DNA of 21,225 nt from CAZKUN01 sp964555935. GTDB taxonomy: Bacteria; Armatimonadota; Zipacnadia; Zipacnadales; VGFC01. The translations under genes were made by a program, and so were the position numbers. This document shows positions 7,588 to 15,479 of this stretch, piece after piece. The notes beneath the pieces are model-generated. The model made no database searches. It worked only from the letters and a program-made list of their open reading frames with translations, and was not told the DNA's origin. Numbering within the stretch: the first letter of the stretch is position 1; each line of letters starts with the position of its first letter. The stretch lies in the NCBI GenBank assembly GCA_964555935.1, contig CAZKUN010000163.1:1-21225 (forward strand). The letters run 5' to 3'.

Positions 7588-7677
7588 TGCGCTTCGTCGC
7601 CTCGGATGAAGGAGGCCGACCGGCGGAGCGTGAATCTCCCCCCGTCCGCGCATGCGTTCAGCACGGAGGAGTCTCAG

Positions 7678-10600
7678 ATGGGTCCACCAAATCCTCGGAC
7701 GATAAGGCGCTGGCTGCTCGGGGTGATGTTGGCGGGCGCCGCCACGTCAGCCTCGGCTGAGGTATTCATCGAGAATGCTACGACCCGCGTCGAGGCAATC
7801 GGCGAGCGCGGCGCGTACATTGGCGTCTCCTTGCAGAGCGGATCGAGCGAGGTGGCCCGCGTCGAGCTGTCCTCTGATGGACGGTGGACGGCCGCCAGCG
7901 CCAAGAAGTCAGGCGGCGAAACATCGTTGACGTTGACGGGCATCGACACGTCAGGGACGGGCGGCACGCCGAGTCTCGGCGGAGCCTCCTACGTGCGGTT
8001 TTCCTTGGCGAAGGAAGATCCGTACCCGCGCGTCTCCTTTCGCCTCGATGTGGAGGAATTCGACAAGCAGGCCTGGGAGTCGGCTTGGGACGAGCCATGC
8101 CCGATGTACTTCCTGCGCTGCTCGATTTCCGAGCCTGAACTCTACTACTTCCATGGCCTCCTCGCGCCAACGCCGCGTGTCGATCCGTACCCCTTCAGCC
8201 GTCACGACATGCGCGCCAAATGGGCGGACGGTTGGTCGACTGCCCCAGCCATCGGCGCCTTGAGCGTGCCGGCCGTCGGGCTGTGGAAGCCGTCGGCGGG
8301 GCTGGCGGCTGCCTACAGCTTCCAGCACGCTCGCAGCACGGACAAGTCGTCACGAAGCATCTCGGCCGCTTACAGTTGGGGCTCGGAGGAACGTTCCGAC
8401 GATTTCTTCGCTCTGCTATGGCCCTACCAGCAGGGGTTCAATCAGCTCACTCACCCGGTGGCGCCGACGACTGTTGAGAGTCACTTCGACCTGCTCCACA
8501 GCCAGGACCTCGGCCCCACCGACGACTTGAACGAGCTGGTCCTCGACCATACGTGGAGCCGGTATCGCGCGCTTCTGGCGGCCGCTCCCCGTATGAACGA
8601 TTTGGGTTGGATGGTCGAACGTCAGCGCGTCGATCCTCAGCCGCCGGATGTGGACCTGGTTCGGGCCATGGGCGAAATGGGCGAGGTCCTCGGCGGCAGC
8701 TTCCGAGGCGTGCAACTCGCCTATCGGCGTGGCGACGCGGACGAGTTGGCGGCGTTGCGCGGCGAGGTTGACCGGGTCCTCGGCAGAGCGGATTGGGTGA
8801 CGATCGACGGCGATCTGTGCTGCCGACTGCCCCACCCGTCGGACGAGGGCGAGGCGGCGACTTACCACAACGCGCGGCAATTCGATTTCGCCGGCGCGCT
8901 GCTGGCCGTCTACCTGAACGAGCCGGATGATCGGCTCTGGCGACACGTGGAAGGACTCTACAATTGGGCCCGGCTCGGCGTCTACACGCGTGCGGCCATC
9001 CCCGACGGTCAGCGGCCGATGTCTGCGCGCCAGACGTCGGCGATCGCGCAGAACTTCCTGATGAACCTGCACGCCTCGCTCGCCGAGAGTGCGGACGACG
9101 AGGAGCGGCGGATTGCCGAAGAAGCGTTTGGCCTGGCCCAGACAATTGTCTGGCGGGCGGCGAGCATCACGACTGGGGATCCCGATCCAAGCGATACGCT
9201 CGACCCGACGTTCCTGATGGCGGGCAATCACGCGCGCTCGCAGCTAGGGCAGGTTGGCTGGAGCGAGTTGAGCGATGTGCTTCGCGCGATGATCATCATG
9301 CGCGTTGAGACCGGCGATCATCGCTTTGAGTACTTCGTTCGCGGCGCGCTGGAGCGCTGGCATAGGGCCTTTGAAGCAGACGGCTACCACACGTCCCTGG
9401 CGATGGACGTGTTCGGCGAGACCGCCGACCGAGGCGCGCGTGCGGGTGTCAACGGGCCCGCTGATTCGTTCTGGGAATGGGCATACCCCGTCGGCGACGC
9501 GGTGATGCGCGTGACCGCCGGGCGCGAGGCGGCGATGGCCTTCTGTAAGGGAACGGATGCGCTGGAGGTCGTCGACTACCGATTCCGCCCGCCCGCCAAC
9601 TTCTCGTTCCGGATTCGAGGCCCGCGCGCTCAGCCCTTCGAGTTGGTGATCAGCTCGCCGTACCGCGACTTGACCGGGCTACCGGTGACGGTAAACGGCT
9701 CGCCCGCGAAGGAGCCGCGAGTCGTCGGCGAGTTTGGGGAGCACATCCGGCTGACGGTCTCGTCCGGGGCGACCGTGCAAGTCGGCGACATTGGCGATGT
9801 CGGGCTCCCGCGCAAGTTGCGCGGGCCGGCTCCCGGATCGAGACTCAAGCGCTCCGAACTGCGCGAGTTTGACCTAACACGTCTCTGCACGGAGCGGATC
9901 GACCGCTCGTGGGATGACCCGGATTCGTGGGCGGGACTGTCGTCGGGCCGCCACCATGCCTATGGCATCCCGTATGAGATTGTCTCGCCCGACGCGTCCC
10001 GAGGCAAGGTGGCTGTTCGGCACCGGACCATCCGCATTAACTGGCGGGCTAGCGGGATCTACCTCATCGCTTCGCCGCTCGAGCGTGGCGAGGTCGTCGT
10101 CTTGCTCAGCAACGGCCGCAGGATACGCGTCAACCCCGACGAGTATCTGCCTGTCGCGGACGGGGCGCCGCTGCGGCGTTGGCAGCTCCGCATGTATCCC
10201 ATCCCCATCGACAACCCCAAAGTCCTCATCGATGAGGTAATGGTCTGGGGGAATGCGCTCGTCTTCTCCGTCACGCTCGAGGCGCTCGGTGGGAAGACAG
10301 TGGATCGGCTCATCGAGAAACTGCACGGCGATGAGCAGGAGCGTCTGGATCGGCTTGAGGAGCTTGGAGCGACCGACCGCGTGTTGGCCCGGTGCCGCGA
10401 GCGCGTCCGTGACCAGTTCGATGCCAAACGCGCACTGCGCGTGGCGTTCTTGCCTCCGCACGATTCGCGAGCGTCGGACATCCGCGCCGCCTGCGACGCG
10501 CTGGACATCCCGTCGATCGGCCTCCGTCCGGAGGAGCTGGTCGAGTCTGGCGTTCTCACGCCGGCGCACTTCCCGATCGTCGTACACACGGGGTCTGAGC

Positions 10601-11940
10601 GCTACATCCGCACGGTGCAAGAACCCGGCGACGCAGAGCGAGCGCTCACGCGGTATCTGAAGGCGGGCGGGACGATGCTGGTGCTGGGAGCCCGCAGACC
10701 GTTTAGCTTCGCCGACGACCTGCCGTCCCTCGATCCCAAGGCGCTCAACGCGACGCTGTTTGGGCGAACGTTTGGGCTTGATTGCCTCGCCCCGGGGGAC
10801 GCGCGCGGTGGGGCAGAGGCCTTCGATGACCGCCCGGATGGCGACCTTGCGTTCCGCCTCGAAGCAGGCCAGTCCGTCTTCTCCCGGTTGCCCGAGCGCA
10901 TGCCGTTCCCAAGCGGGGACGACCATCCTTTCCGACCAGCCGTCGGAGAGTTGCTGAGCGTTGACGACGAGTTCCGTCCGCTCATCACGCTCTACGATGC
11001 CGACGGTCACCGGTTCGGGCCGGCGGCCGCGTTGATCACGCGAAACTCCGGCGGATACGCCGGCACCAACGTGCTCTGGGTCTGGGGGCCGCTGGTGACG
11101 GATGCGTTCGCGCACGCCGAGTCGTTAATCTACCAATCGCTTGCGGCGGCGGCGGAGATGTGTGGCGCGGCTTCGATGGTCCCGCCCGTGCCGACTGAGG
11201 CGCAGAGCGCCGGCGCGACGATCGCCGTGCTGCCGCTGGCCGACGTGGACCGCGCTGGGATGATCCAGGACATCGGTCGGGAGATGAACGCCGACATCGG
11301 CACGGTCACCGAGGATGTCCTGGCTGATCGGACCGCGTTCACGGCAGACCGCTACCCGATTGCCATACACGCGCCGAAGACGGAGCACTACGTGAAGTCG
11401 TGGCGACTGCCGAATGATGGCGCTGATGCCTACAAGCGATATCTCGACGAGGGCGGTTTCCTGATCGCCTGTGGGAATGGAACGCAGTTCTCGGTCGCTA
11501 GCGAATACTCCGATGGTCAGTTGCGCGACGTGAGATCCGTCCGACCGGAGATGGGGCTGGCGATGGGGCTCCCGCTGATGCCGGGCTTCGAGCAGCCTCG
11601 CGGCGAAATGTTCCTGCGGCAGGCGCCGGGACAGACGGTCTTCGCCAATCTGATCGAACCGATTCATGTCACCAAGATCACGGATAAACGATGGCGAGGA
11701 TTGGCGCCCACCCGTGGCGTGGGCACGGAGTTCATCCCGCTCGCGCACCTCACCGACAAGGCCGGCGACCGGTTCAACGGGTATGCGGCGGCCCTCATAC
11801 GACGGCCGAGCAGGGACGGGCGGCGACGCGGCGCGATCCTCTACATATGGGGCAACCTCATCGAGGGCGAGCTAGGCGAGGAGCTTCTTCGCTCGGCCGT
11901 CCGGTTCGCCTTGGACGATGTCCAGGAGACACCGAAGTGA
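7678..11940 (+). CDS. Large secreted protein with toroid-like middle and duplicated C-terminal amidotransferase-fold-like domains
   Basis: A 1420-residue exported protein, not assignable to a named family. Signal peptide at 1-27 (RRWLLGVMLAGAATSASA). Residues about 30-290 are a beta-rich domain. Residues about 325-635 are helical and tryptophan-rich (YNWARLGVYTRAAIPDG, FWEWAYPVGDAVMRV) and resemble the alpha/alpha toroid of glycosidases and polysaccharide lyases. A beta domain around 640-705 follows, then a galactose-binding-like domain (730-868) containing AYGIPYEIVSPD. The C-terminus carries two homologous alpha/beta units (918-1160 and 1180-1412). The ATG at 7678 has GGAGG 8 nt upstream; the frame is open further left to 6895 but that part is antisense to the GH123-like gene. 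The gene ends with a GTGA overlap with the second UroD-like gene, so the two are translationally coupled. A role in extracellular glycan processing is inference only. Confidence 0.85.
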   Translation: MGPPNPRTIRRWLLGVMLAGAATSASAEVFIENATTRVEAIGERGAYIGVSLQSGSSEVARVELSSDGRWTAASAKKSGGETSLTLTGIDTSGTGGTPSLGGASYVRFSLAKEDPYPRVSFRLDVEEFDKQAWESAWDEPCPMYFLRCSISEPELYYFHGLLAPTPRVDPYPFSRHDMRAKWADGWSTAPAIGALSVPAVGLWKPSAGLAAAYSFQHARSTDKSSRSISAAYSWGSEERSDDFFALLWPYQQGFNQLTHPVAPTTVESHFDLLHSQDLGPTDDLNELVLDHTWSRYRALLAAAPRMNDLGWMVERQRVDPQPPDVDLVRAMGEMGEVLGGSFRGVQLAYRRGDADELAALRGEVDRVLGRADWVTIDGDLCCRLPHPSDEGEAATYHNARQFDFAGALLAVYLNEPDDRLWRHVEGLYNWARLGVYTRAAIPDGQRPMSARQTSAIAQNFLMNLHASLAESADDEERRIAEEAFGLAQTIVWRAASITTGDPDPSDTLDPTFLMAGNHARSQLGQVGWSELSDVLRAMIIMRVETGDHRFEYFVRGALERWHRAFEADGYHTSLAMDVFGETADRGARAGVNGPADSFWEWAYPVGDAVMRVTAGREAAMAFCKGTDALEVVDYRFRPPANFSFRIRGPRAQPFELVISSPYRDLTGLPVTVNGSPAKEPRVVGEFGEHIRLTVSSGATVQVGDIGDVGLPRKLRGPAPGSRLKRSELREFDLTRLCTERIDRSWDDPDSWAGLSSGRHHAYGIPYEIVSPDASRGKVAVRHRTIRINWRASGIYLIASPLERGEVVVLLSNGRRIRVNPDEYLPVADGAPLRRWQLRMYPIPIDNPKVLIDEVMVWGNALVFSVTLEALGGKTVDRLIEKLHGDEQERLDRLEELGATDRVLARCRERVRDQFDAKRALRVAFLPPHDSRASDIRAACDALDIPSIGLRPEELVESGVLTPAHFPIVVHTGSERYIRTVQEPGDAERALTRYLKAGGTMLVLGARRPFSFADDLPSLDPKALNATLFGRTFGLDCLAPGDARGGAEAFDDRPDGDLAFRLEAGQSVFSRLPERMPFPSGDDHPFRPAVGELLSVDDEFRPLITLYDADGHRFGPAAALITRNSGGYAGTNVLWVWGPLVTDAFAHAESLIYQSLAAAAEMCGAASMVPPVPTEAQSAGATIAVLPLADVDRAGMIQDIGREMNADIGTVTEDVLADRTAFTADRYPIAIHAPKTEHYVKSWRLPNDGADAYKRYLDEGGFLIACGNGTQFSVASEYSDGQLRDVRSVRPEMGLAMGLPLMPGFEQPRGEMFLRQAPGQTVFANLIEPIHVTKITDKRWRGLAPTRGVGTEFIPLAHLTDKAGDRFNGYAAALIRRPSRDGRRRGAILYIWGNLIEGELGEELLRSAVRFALDDVQETPK
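10429..11157 (+). repeat. First copy of duplicated C-terminal domain (residues 918-1160 of the 1420-residue protein)
   Basis: Shares with the second copy the order of motifs: RVAFLP, then HFPIVVHTGSERY, then LTRYLKAGGTMLVLG, then GQSVFSRLPE, then FGPAAALITR and NVLWVWGPL. The LKAGGTMLVLG strand-turn resembles ThuA-like and glutamine-amidotransferase-like folds. It is a protein-level, diverged duplication. Confidence 0.75.
11215..11913 (+). repeat. Second copy of duplicated C-terminal domain (residues 1180-1412)
   Basis: Matches the first copy position by position: TIAVLPL, RYPIAIHAPKTEHY, YKRYLDEGGFLIACG, GQTVFANLIE, FNGYAAALIRR and AILYIWGNLI. Divergence is large enough that the duplication is old. 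Confidence 0.75.
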
Positions 11941-13049
11941 ATCAGCGTCAGCGCTTCATCGAAACCATGACATTCGGGACGCCCGACCGAGTGCCGAACC
12001 ACGAACTCGGCTTGTGGGGTCAGACAGTCGACCGCTGGCTCGAGGAGGGGATGCCGGAGGAGGTCGTGGGCGCCAGTTGGTTCGACGGCGTCGAGCAGTA
12101 CGGGATGGACCGGCGCGAGTTTCTCAACGTGAACCTGCACATGATGCCGCCCTTCGATTTGGAGGTGCTCGAGGAGACGGACCGCCACATCGTCCTTCGG
12201 GACGGTCAGGGCATCGTGCGCAAGGCCATGAAGGAAGGCACGGTCCGCGGGATGCGGCCGAGTATGGACCAGTACTTGCGTTTCGCGGTCGAGACGCCCG
12301 AGGATTTCGCGGATCTGAAGAAGCGCTACGTCGCGAGCGACCCGGCTCGCTATCCGGACCGGTGGGATGAGCGCCTCAAGGGCTGGGCCCAGCGCGATCA
12401 CGTGCTTTGCCTGTGCGTGAACTGCGCGATGGGGCTCTACAGCAACATGCGCGTCTGGATGGGCACCGAGAACCTCTCGATGGCCTTCTACGATCAGCCG
12501 AAGCTCGTGCACGAGATGCTGGACTTCATCACCGACTTCACCATCGAGGCGCTGACGAGAGCGCTCGAGGAAGTCGACATTGACTACTTCAACTACTTCG
12601 AGGATTTCGCATACAAGACCGGGCCGCTATTCTCGCCGGCGGCGTTCCGCGAGTTCTTCATGCCGAGATACAAGCGGATCAACGAGTTCCTGCGATCGCA
12701 TGGTTGCGATATCATCACGCTCGATTCAGACGGCAATACCGAGGTGCTGATGCCGCTGTTCATCGAGTGCGGGATCACGGGCCACTGGCCGCTCGAGCGC
12801 GCGGCCGAGATGGACCCGATCCGGCTTCGCAAGGAGTACGGGAAGGACCTGGTCTTCTTCGGCGGGATCGACAAGCGCGAGCTGACCAAGGACAAGGCCG
12901 CCGTTGAGCGCGAGGTGATGGGGATGGTGCCCTGGATGATCGAGCAGGGCGGCTTCATCCCTCACCTCGACCACACGTTCCCGCCCGACATTCCCTATGA
13001 CAACTTCCTCTACTACCTGGAGCTGAAGGAGAAGTGTCTAGATGGGTAG
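11937..13049 (+). CDS. UroD-superfamily protein, second paralogue
   Basis: A 370-residue cytoplasmic TIM-barrel protein beginning NQRQRFIETMTFGTPDRVP. It shares with the 1137-2228 protein FED/WED (221-223), DSDG (263-266), GGIDKREL (309-316) and IPHLDH (341-346). Like that copy it lacks the MRQAGR-type motif of HemE. It has a cysteine cluster CLCVNC at 158-163 that the first copy lacks. The GTG start at 11937 overlaps the upstream stop as GTGA, with AGGAGA about 8 nt before it; the open frame to the left (from 11691) is a shadow of the upstream gene. Superfamily members include heme-pathway decarboxylases and cobamide-dependent methyltransferases; which reaction this performs is unknown. It converges on the SIR2-TPR gene with 14 bp between stops. 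Confidence 0.9.
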   Translation: MNQRQRFIETMTFGTPDRVPNHELGLWGQTVDRWLEEGMPEEVVGASWFDGVEQYGMDRREFLNVNLHMMPPFDLEVLEETDRHIVLRDGQGIVRKAMKEGTVRGMRPSMDQYLRFAVETPEDFADLKKRYVASDPARYPDRWDERLKGWAQRDHVLCLCVNCAMGLYSNMRVWMGTENLSMAFYDQPKLVHEMLDFITDFTIEALTRALEEVDIDYFNYFEDFAYKTGPLFSPAAFREFFMPRYKRINEFLRSHGCDIITLDSDGNTEVLMPLFIECGITGHWPLERAAEMDPIRLRKEYGKDLVFFGGIDKRELTKDKAAVEREVMGMVPWMIEQGGFIPHLDHTFPPDIPYDNFLYYLELKEKCLDG

Positions 13050-13063
13050 GTGGAGGAACGGCT

Positions 13064-15304
13064 CTACTCCTCGTCCGCGGCTTCGTCCGCCTCCGCTTCC
13101 TCCTCTGCCTGCTGGCTGATCGCGAGTTCCCTCCCCAGACGGGCTTTCGCGACCTGCTCCTGCAACTCACCCTCGTCCGCGTCGCCGAACCGCCGGATGA
13201 CCTCGTCGTGCGTCTCGATGGCGGCCTCTGGGTTGCCGTGGCGGCTGAGAGTGATGCCCTTGTTTACGAGGGCACGGGCGACCTGTCCGCGCAACCCGGG
13301 GTGACCGACGCCATCGAAGCGTTCAACGACTCCATCGTAGGCATCAATGGCGGCGTCCAGGCTGCCCAGGCCATCGAGAGCGGCGCCCTTGTTTACGAGG
13401 GCACGGGCGACCTCCTCCCGGAGCCCGGGCTCGTCAACGCCAGCGAACCGACGGACCACGTCATCCCACGTCTCAATGGCGGCCTCTGGGTTGCGATTGC
13501 GCTCCAGAGCCACGCCCTTGCTGACGAGGGCCTTGGCGACCTGATCACGCAGTTCAGGCTCCTCGGTGTCCCCAGCCCGAGCCACCACCTCATCGCAGAT
13601 CTCAATGGCCTCCCCCAAGTCTTCCTGGTGAATCAGAGCGATGCCCTTGTTCACCAGAATCATGCCGATGAGCCTGCGCAACTCAGGCCCATCCGCGTCG
13701 CCGCTCCGGGCCACCGCTTCATCGTACACCTCGATGGCGGCCTCCCGGTCTCCCTGCCGGCTGAGCGTGAAGCCCTTGTTCAGCAGAGCCCGGGCGACCT
13801 GCTCCTGTAGTTCACCCTCGTCGGCGTCCCCAAACCGAGCAACGATATTGTCGTAGGCGAGTATCTCGGTTTCGTGATCATCGACGGCATGGAGCGCGCT
13901 AGCCTTGTGGCGGAGCGCCGACGCCAATGAGGCCGACAGCTCGGGCTTCTCCTCGTCGTTCACCATGTCCAGCAGCTTGATCGTTGCGCTCGCCGCGATG
14001 TCGTGAGCCGAGACTGCGTCCGTCCCGTCCAGCGCGCGCCCAGCCTCTGTCGCAGCCTCGATCACCTCACGCAGCTCGGACCTGTCCAGGCTGTCGAGGT
14101 CGATGTCACACAGGTGCGAGAGCGCGAGGTCATACTGCGACTCGCGACGCAACTCGCGGAGGCGCTCGATGGAAGACGGGGGCTCGTCTGCGGCATGTAG
14201 ATGCTCCCGGGCAGCCGCAAGACGTTGGAGGACCTCATCCACGGCGTAGGCGCTGGCCATGTCTTCCGAGCCGAACGTGTCCTTGATGAGACTCTCGAAC
14301 ACCTCGATCGGTTCCTCGAACAGGCGCGGCTGGTCGATCCCTGCCGCATTGATGATCGCCGCAAGGACGTCGTCGGCCGGCAGTGTGGGCGTGTCTCCCG
14401 CCTCTCGGATAGGCCCCGCGTCGTCCGTCGGCCGCGGCGGCTCAGGCGGCGCGACAATGCACACGGAGTCGTGTTCGGTGAGCCACCTTGGGAGTTGCGT
14501 TGCCTCCTCGCGAGTGTAAACGAACCAGTAGAGATTGCTGAGCAGAGGAGCTCCCAGGGAGAGTCTGCGGTGAAGGGCCCGCATCACAACATCGTGCTCC
14601 CACCCGGCGTATCCCAGCACGATGGGCGAGCGGGACAGGGCGCCAAGCACGCCCTCCAGATAGTCGCCTATCGTTGGCATGCGGCGCCCGCCGTTTGAGG
14701 GTGCATCCTCATTCGCTCTGTCCGCGTCGGCCTGCTCATCGCTCCTCAGCGCGCGCTTCTCGATCTCACCTCGTCGGTTGCAGGTATCGTAGAACTGGTA
14801 TGTGCCATGCGCGTGAACGATGTTGACCTCGCCACGTCTCAGGTTGATCCGAGCCGTTGTTAGGGGGTGATCGCATACGATCGGTTCACGTCCGAATAGA
14901 CGCACGGCTCGGCTGAGCATGTCGTCGAAGTTGGTAGTCACGACGAGGTCAGTGAGGCGCTTCTCGCCATCGGCCAGGATGTGGGCGAGCCTGCAGTTCG
15001 CGAGGGAGATCGGCTTGTCGCGGCACTTCTTCTCCAGATACCGACGTCGCCCCCCCCCCGCATCCGGAAAGGCCTTGTGGAACCAGAAGTCGTACGCGTC
15101 TTCGTCGCCCGGTTCGAGACCGTCCGCGACCGGGCCCAGTCTCTCTTGGCACTCGTCAATGACGCCGCCCGCGAGAGGCACTTCCGGACACGAGATACCG
15201 GCGCCGACAATCAAGAAGAAGGGCTCGGCTTCTTCTTCCTGACGGCAATCGCGGATACGCTCTAGGATCATCCTAACAGCTTCGTCAAGTCCGATAATCT
15301 GCAT
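13064..15304 (-). CDS. SIR2-like domain plus TPR array protein (candidate anti-phage NADase effector)
   Basis: A 746-residue protein without signal peptide. The N-terminal SIR2-like domain (about 25-290) shows the NAD-binding loop FFLIVGAGISCP (G34-S38), VVTTNFDDML (N125), VHAHGTY (H166, the likely catalytic histidine) and VLGYAGWEHDVVMRAL (229-244). A linker with helices (310-450) leads to six exact 43-residue TPR-type units (454-711), a partial seventh and an acidic tail. SIR2-TPR proteins are known as defence effectors that deplete NAD when a sensor domain detects phage; the TPR array would be the sensor here (inference). The start is uncertain: ATG at 15304 fits the family N-terminus but its GAGG is 16 nt away, and a GTG at 15346 would add 14 residues without a clear ribosome site. 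A G10 run lies in codons 82-85. The gene stands alone between convergent and divergent neighbours. Confidence 0.85.
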   Translation of the reverse strand: MQIIGLDEAVRMILERIRDCRQEEEAEPFFLIVGAGISCPEVPLAGGVIDECQERLGPVADGLEPGDEDAYDFWFHKAFPDAGGGRRRYLEKKCRDKPISLANCRLAHILADGEKRLTDLVVTTNFDDMLSRAVRLFGREPIVCDHPLTTARINLRRGEVNIVHAHGTYQFYDTCNRRGEIEKRALRSDEQADADRANEDAPSNGGRRMPTIGDYLEGVLGALSRSPIVLGYAGWEHDVVMRALHRRLSLGAPLLSNLYWFVYTREEATQLPRWLTEHDSVCIVAPPEPPRPTDDAGPIREAGDTPTLPADDVLAAIINAAGIDQPRLFEEPIEVFESLIKDTFGSEDMASAYAVDEVLQRLAAAREHLHAADEPPSSIERLRELRRESQYDLALSHLCDIDLDSLDRSELREVIEAATEAGRALDGTDAVSAHDIAASATIKLLDMVNDEEKPELSASLASALRHKASALHAVDDHETEILAYDNIVARFGDADEGELQEQVARALLNKGFTLSRQGDREAAIEVYDEAVARSGDADGPELRRLIGMILVNKGIALIHQEDLGEAIEICDEVVARAGDTEEPELRDQVAKALVSKGVALERNRNPEAAIETWDDVVRRFAGVDEPGLREEVARALVNKGAALDGLGSLDAAIDAYDGVVERFDGVGHPGLRGQVARALVNKGITLSRHGNPEAAIETHDEVIRRFGDADEGELQEQVAKARLGRELAISQQAEEEAEADEAADEE
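13172..13945 (-). repeat. Six 129-bp units encoding 43-residue TPR-type repeats
   Basis: Residues 454-711 divide into six units of exactly 43 residues with the pattern PELREQVARALVNKG, then GNPEAAIETYDEVVRRFGDADE. The first junction and the last share the identical peptide GDADEGELQEQVA, so the array could recombine. Confidence 0.85.
15050..15059. repeat. Homopolymer tract C10 (G10 in the SIR2-TPR coding strand)
   Basis: Ten consecutive C bases on the plus strand. In the minus-strand gene they are the last base of codon 82 plus codons 83-85 (Gly-Gly-Gly), within the SIR2 domain. A one-base slip would put the frame out after residue 85. Confidence 0.95.
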
Positions 15305-15479
15305 GAATGCTCGCGTTCCCTCGTCGTTGTGCCGCCCCGTACTCACAATACGGAATGTTCTTCGGTGGTGCGGTTAAGACCTTCAACGCAGGGACTTCCG
15401 CGACATCGCTGGAACCCGTCCGGCAAGCTGGCCATTAATGCTAATACGGAAGCGAAGGGCTCCGGGAAAGGCGCGCCGC
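15305..15479. promoter_or_regulatory. Divergent intergenic region between SIR2-TPR and the FAD reductase
   Basis: 175 bp expected to hold promoters for both genes. The AT-rich 9-mer AATACGGAA occurs twice in direct orientation (15347-15355 and 15443-15451). A small inverted repeat CCGTA/TACGG (15336-15352) covers the alternative GTG start of SIR2-TPR. No convincing -35/-10 pair was found. Confidence 0.35.

Larger units (their letters stand above)
7491..7677. promoter_or_regulatory. Divergent control region between two secreted-protein genes
   Basis: This 187-bp gap separates the start codons of the two giant secreted proteins and must hold promoters for both. I could not pick convincing -35/-10 pairs. 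It holds two inverted repeats listed separately (7514-7539 and 7575-7587). A second copy of the half-site GCCTCGG lies at 7599-7605, 18 bp from the copy at 7581-7587. The ribosome site GGAGG for the plus-strand gene is at 7665-7669. Confidence 0.55.

Noticed and set aside
6895..7677. Upstream extension of the 7678-11940 frame
   Set aside because: It is antisense to the GH123-like gene and the divergent control region; the signal peptide and GGAGG site place the start at 7678.
9874..11115. 413-residue open frame on the minus strand
   Set aside because: Antisense to the 1420-residue secreted protein, arginine-rich, with no recognisable domain.
13172..13945. CRISPR-like or satellite interpretation of the 129-bp periodicity
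   Set aside because: The periodicity is explained by in-frame 43-residue protein repeats with diverged DNA.
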